This document shows, piece by piece, positions 61,696 through 64,000 of a stretch of 64,000 bases of DNA. The first letter of the stretch is position 1, and the number at the start of each line of letters is the position of its first letter. The DNA is from Flagellatimonas centrodinii (GTDB lineage: Bacteria > Pseudomonadota > Gammaproteobacteria > Nevskiales > Nevskiaceae): assembly GCF_016918765.2 (NCBI RefSeq), contig NZ_CP092104.1:1860001-1924000 (forward strand). The letters are read 5' to 3'. The notes under the pieces were generated by a model, which was not told the DNA's origin, searched no databases, and saw nothing but the letters and a program-made list of their open reading frames with translations. The position numbers and the translations under genes were made by a program.

Positions 61696-62085
61696 GGCGC
61701 CATTGTAGGCCGGCCGGGGTCGGTATCCGGGCGGTGTTTATGCACAAGGGCAGTGCACCCCGAGCGCGACCGGGTCGAGCGTTGACCTGAGGTCGTCGAA
61801 AAAATGTAATGAATCTCCAACACAATGATTTAAAAGGAATTAAGTTGATGAACAGAAAGTTTCCATCGGGCAGAAAACCAAGGCCGGACGGCAACTTAGG
61901 GTGGTGTTCCGACGGCTATGCACAAGTTTATCCACAGCTAATGTGGGTAAGCGCGATAAATGTTTTCAATGCATGCAGTTGCAGCGGATACTTAATGTCG
62001 ATCCTCATCGTTGGTGGCGTGCGCGCCCGAAGGTGCCGCTTGACGGGCACGACGGAATGTCGGTCGACGGCCGCCGACGCGTCGG
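61696..62085. other. AT-rich intergenic island with DnaA-box cluster
   Basis: This 390-bp gap lacks a convincing gene. 61801-61860 is about 27 percent GC in a GC-rich genome. DnaA-box-like 9-mers lie at 61738-61746 (TTATGCACA), 61916-61924 (CTATGCACA), 61928-61936 (TTATCCACA, perfect) and 61942-61950 (TTACCCACA on the minus strand). A possible start with Shine-Dalgarno (AAAAGGA, ATG at 61848) opens a frame of 132 codons, but the frame runs antisense into mtgA and has no recognisable domain, so I do not annotate it as a gene. The region may be a DnaA-binding or origin-like site, or foreign DNA. Confidence 0.5.
61702..61707 (-). promoter_or_regulatory. Candidate -10 element (TACAAT) of thiD, possibly leaderless
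   Basis: TACAAT on the minus strand ends 6 bp before the thiD ATG, the same spacing as the TACAAT before the gene at 40375. No Shine-Dalgarno is visible between them, supporting a leaderless transcript. No -35 match was found. Confidence 0.4.
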
Positions 62086-62757
62086 TCAGGGGACGATGCC
62101 GTCCAGCCACGCCGGCCCCAGTTGCGCCATCTGATCTTCGATCCACCGGCCGCGCTCACGCACATAGTCCCCCGGGGCATCGGCCCGGTAGCGCGACGGT
62201 GCCGGTAGCGATGCGGCCAGCAGTGCCGCCTCCGACGGGCTGAGTCCGGCTGCCGGCTTCAACCAATAGTGCGCAGCAGCCGCTTCCACGCCGTACAGGC
62301 CGGGTCCGAGCTCGGCGATGTTGAGGTAGACCTCGAGGATGCGACGCTTCGACCAGAGGATTTCGATCAACAGGGTGTAGCCCGCTTCCAGCCCCTTTCG
62401 CACCCAGCTGCGGCCCCGCCAGAGAAACAGATTCTTCGCCACCTGCTGACTGATCGTCGACGCCCCCCGGGTGTGGCCACCTTCGGCGTTGTGATCCAGG
62501 GCATCGCGGATCGCTTTGAGATCGAAGCCGTGGTGGGCAGGAAAACGCTGATCCTCGGCCGCAACGAAGGCCAACGGAACATGCTTCGGCAGGGTTTCCA
62601 GAGCCACCCAACGCTGACGCACCGGCGGCCCTTCACGATCAAACACATCTGCAGCCATGAACGCGGTGATCGGTGGTGGCAGCACTGCAAGTACCGCCAC
62701 CGGGACGACCGTCAGCAGCAACAGGGTGGCCAGCGCGATCCAGAGCAGACGTTTCAT
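62086..62757 (-). CDS. mtgA: Monofunctional peptidoglycan glycosyltransferase MtgA
   Basis: The protein has 223 residues. One N-terminal TM helix ([21 protein letters not shown]) is followed by the GT51 catalytic domain: [14 protein letters not shown] (catalytic Glu), [39 protein letters not shown] and [13 protein letters not shown]. It polymerises glycan strands from lipid II. The ATG has GGGGA 7 nt before it. An 8-bp inverted repeat lies 26 bp upstream. Confidence 0.95.
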   Translation of the reverse strand: MKRLLWIALATLLLLTVVPVAVLAVLPPPITAFMAADVFDREGPPVRQRWVALETLPKHVPLAFVAAEDQRFPAHHGFDLKAIRDALDHNAEGGHTRGASTISQQVAKNLFLWRGRSWVRKGLEAGYTLLIEILWSKRRILEVYLNIAELGPGLYGVEAAAAHYWLKPAAGLSPSEAALLAASLPAPSRYRADAPGDYVRERGRWIEDQMAQLGPAWLDGIVP

Positions 62758-62782
62758 CGAGTCCCCGTTGACATTGATCCCA

Positions 62783-62802
62783 CCGAGAGTGGACACTCTC
62801 GG
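62783..62802. promoter_or_regulatory. Inverted repeat upstream of mtgA
   Basis: CCGAGAGT-GGAC-ACTCTCGG is a perfect 8-bp inverted repeat, 26 bp before the mtgA start. It may be an operator or a leader hairpin. A TTGACA at 62768-62773 on the plus strand lies beside it but has no matching -10. Confidence 0.35.
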
Positions 62803-62927
62803 CTCGAATTCTCAACCTGTTCACAGCCACCCGCCCCTGCTCATGACGCCGATGTTCGCCAAAGCCGTCATTGCCGTGCTCGTCGTCGTAAACGACGCGC
62901 CGTAGGGGACGTTGCTGCTTGATCCAA

Positions 62928-62963
62928 CCCCCGTCGGCGCAGTCCGGCGGGGGTTTCTCGTTT
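62928..62963 (+). terminator. Intrinsic terminator with no obvious upstream gene
   Basis: A 10-bp stem (CCCCCGTCGG with CCGGCGGGGG, including one G-U pair; loop CGCAGT) is followed by TTTCTCGTTT on the plus strand. No annotated plus-strand gene lies upstream. The only candidate is a 20-residue ORF at 62843-62905 (MTPMFAKAVIAVLVVVNDAP) without a Shine-Dalgarno, with a small CGTCGT/ACGACG hairpin at its end. A small RNA or a short transcript from this intergenic region is possible. Confidence 0.6.
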
Positions 62964-63003
62964 CTGGGGCCCGCCGGTATCGCCGACACCACCGAGCCCA
63001 CCG

Positions 63004-63348
63004 ATGAATGCATCACCCCGCCCAACCGAGATCGCACCGCCGCTGCAGTGGCGGACCTCGACGACCTCTTCGCTGCCAACGCTGGTCGCTGAAGTGGCGC
63101 AAGCCCATTGTGCCCACACCGCGCTGCTGGTGCTGGCGGTGCGTGATCGTGCCGATGTGCGCGCCGGGCTGGCCGGTATCTGCCTGATGCCCTTCACCCG
63201 TGCGCAGTACCGGGTCGACAGTGCCGAGGAGTGGGCAGCGGTGCTCGATGACGCCCGCCGGGTGTCACGGCTGTCGCCGGCCGGCCCAGTACTGATCGAG
63301 GTTGCGCCCGAACTCCAGGGTCAGCTCGGCGCTGCGCCCTTCAAGTGA
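63004..63348 (+). CDS. Hypothetical protein
   Basis: A 114-residue protein. I recognise no domain. The central part (TLVAEVAQAHCAHTALLVLAVRDRADVRAGLAGI) and the C-terminal part (RLSPAGPVLIEVAPELQGQLG) are moderately hydrophobic and could fold as a small alpha/beta domain. No signal peptide. It lies between an orphan terminator and the metF repeat array; its stop codon falls inside the first, diverged repeat copy. No clear Shine-Dalgarno. It might be real or chance. Confidence 0.4.
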   Translation: MNASPRPTEIAPPLQWRTSTTSSLPTLVAEVAQAHCAHTALLVLAVRDRADVRAGLAGICLMPFTRAQYRVDSAEEWAAVLDDARRVSRLSPAGPVLIEVAPELQGQLGAAPFK

Positions 63349-63691
63349 CAGGCAGGCCCGGATTGCGCCAGAGTTTCAAGGTGGGCTCGGCCTGGTTCAG
63401 GGTGTAGAAGTAGCGACGCGCGCCACCGCGCGAGGGGCCCCGTAGGGGATCGCGCGCAGGCGAAGCCGGCGCTGTGCACTTCAGATGACGGGCAAACCCA
63501 AATTGCGCCAGAGTTTCAAGGTGGGCTCGGCCTGGTTCAGGGTGTAGAAGTAGCGACGCGCGCCACCGCGCGAGGGGCCCCGTAGGGGATCGCGCGCAGG
63601 CGAAGCCGGCGCTGTGCACTTCAGATGACGGGCAAACCCAAATTGCGCCAGAGTTTCAAGGTGGGCTCGGCCTGGTTCAGGGTGTAGAAGT
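63339..63691. repeat. Tandem repeat of the metF 3' end, period 140 bp, 2.5 copies
   Basis: Copy 1 spans 63339-63478, copy 2 63479-63618, and a partial copy 3 (73 bp) 63619-63691 is the genuine metF end. Copies 2 and 3 are identical over the shared part. Copy 1 differs at its first ~25 bp. Each copy encodes, on the minus strand, YTLNQAEPTLKLWRN plus a stop. The spacer in copies 1 and 2 has strong palindromes (CGCGCGA...TCGCGCG around CCCC-TAC-GGGG), as in REP/BIME elements. No gene is supported in 63349-63620. Confidence 0.9.
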
Positions 63692-64000
63692 GCACCCCCG
63701 GCGCTCCGCCCTTCAACAGCGTTTCGCACAGCCGGCTCACCACTTCCAGCCCGAAGGCCTGCACCGACGCCTTGTCGTCGCCGTAAGCCTCAAGCCGCAG
63801 ACGCACCCAGCGCGGCACCTCCGCGCCACAGGCTGCGGAAAAGCGCAGCAGCTGGGCCGTATTGACGATGGGCATCACGCCTGGAACCACCGGTACCTGC
63901 AGCCCTGCCTGCGTGCAGCGCTCGACGAAATCAAAGTAGGCATCGGCGTTGTAGAAGTACTGGGTGACAGCGCCATCGGCACCCGCCTGTACCTTGCGAA
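63621..64000 (-). CDS. metF: Methylenetetrahydrofolate reductase, C-terminal part
   Basis: The last 126 codons are in the window; the start is beyond the edge. Segments RKVQAGADGAVTQYFYNADA, VPVVPGVMPIVNTAQLLRF, LRLEAYGDDKASVQAFGLEV and GVHFYTLNQAEPTLKLWRN match the MetF C-terminal barrel strands. The enzyme reduces 5,10-methylene- to 5-methyl-tetrahydrofolate for methionine synthesis. Stop at 63621-63623. Two further copies of its last ~60 bp follow downstream as tandem repeats. Confidence 0.93.
   Translation of the reverse strand, partial: RKVQAGADGAVTQYFYNADAYFDFVERCTQAGLQVPVVPGVMPIVNTAQLLRFSAACGAEVPRWVRLRLEAYGDDKASVQAFGLEVVSRLCETLLKGGAPGVHFYTLNQAEPTLKLWRNLGLPVI

Noticed and set aside
61696-61800. 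TPP riboswitch upstream of thiD
   Set aside because: The conserved CUGAGA and ACCUGAUC-type blocks are not found in the leader position; a -10 just before the ATG leaves no room for one.
61738-61952. Calling the AT-rich island the chromosomal origin
   Set aside because: No dnaA, dnaN, gyrB, mnmG or par genes lie nearby; four boxes are not enough to claim oriC.
61848-62243. 132-codon frame with a good Shine-Dalgarno in the AT-rich island
   Set aside because: It continues 158 bp antisense into mtgA and the second half looks like random GC-rich translation; kept only as a note.
63341-63729. Small minus-strand frames across the metF-tail repeats
   Set aside because: They are products of the repeated metF end with frameshifted spacers and have no independent start signals.

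Overview
This 64 kb window is chromosomal DNA from a GC-rich Gammaproteobacterium. Several conserved gammaproteobacterial neighbourhoods support this: yibN-grxC-secB-gpsA-trmL beside a divergent envC, ampDE, rhlB facing trxA-rho, ftsY-ftsE-ftsX-rpoH, and birA-coaX. Lineage below class level is inference; a deep branch such as Nevskiales/Salinisphaerales would fit. I see no phage, insertion sequence, CRISPR array, rRNA or tRNA. Genes are dense, many overlap by 4 bp (ATGA or GTGA), and most are housekeeping.

Layout. 1-3.5 kb: partial envC, redox and secretion genes, gpsA, trmL and two small conserved genes. 3.5-12.1 kb: an M16 protease lipoprotein; ampD-ampE-btuF on the plus strand, convergent with a cobalamin riboswitch-btuB-cobalamin adenosyltransferase unit; then an IMPase-family phosphatase. 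12.1-18.1 kb: a HAD phosphatase, rppH, a DUF2799 lipoprotein, a fatty acid desaturase, a glycosyltransferase, and a RimK-like ATP-grasp ligase paired with a GNAT acetyltransferase. 18.1-25.7 kb: rhlB, trxA-rho with a strong terminator, a dienelactone hydrolase, the methionine-salvage trio mtnB-mtnD-mtnC, cysQ and yrfG. 25.7-36 kb: a DUF3080 lipoprotein, an FKBP isomerase, plsB, a DUF4112 protein, a POT peptide transporter coupled to an ACE-like M2 dipeptidase, and a cyclic-nucleotide-binding patatin. 36-46.2 kb: purD, membrane and lipoprotein genes, two alpha/beta hydrolases (one resembling mammalian MEST), a CehA/McbA metallohydrolase, an M61 peptidase, then plsY-birA-coaX. 46.2-53.5 kb: a DUF4143 ATPase behind a perfect 19-bp inverted repeat, then a thiolase/SDR/MDR/MalT-like regulator cluster that looks like an accessory catabolic module. 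53.5-62 kb: a long minus-strand block, thiD-thiE-hemL-DedA/PAP2-like-ftsY-ftsE-ftsX-rpoH. 62-64 kb: an AT-rich island with DnaA boxes, mtgA, a small unknown gene, and metF, whose 3' end is tandemly repeated.

Most notable points: (i) a near-perfect CIRCE (HrcA operator) just upstream of rpoH, which would put the heat-shock sigma factor under a second heat-shock regulator; (ii) three copies, at a 140-bp period, of the metF 3' end separated by a REP-like palindromic spacer; (iii) an AT-rich stretch with one perfect and three near-perfect DnaA boxes; (iv) the RimK-like ligase/GNAT pair behind a translationally coupled 14-codon leader; (v) the 19-bp inverted repeat spanning the start of the DUF4143 ATPase; (vi) a DesT-like operator candidate at the desaturase; (vii) the riboswitch-controlled B12 genes. 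No single locus is clearly a wholly new system. The best candidates for undescribed biology are the CIRCE-rpoH wiring, the ATP-grasp/GNAT pair and the metF-tail repeat array.
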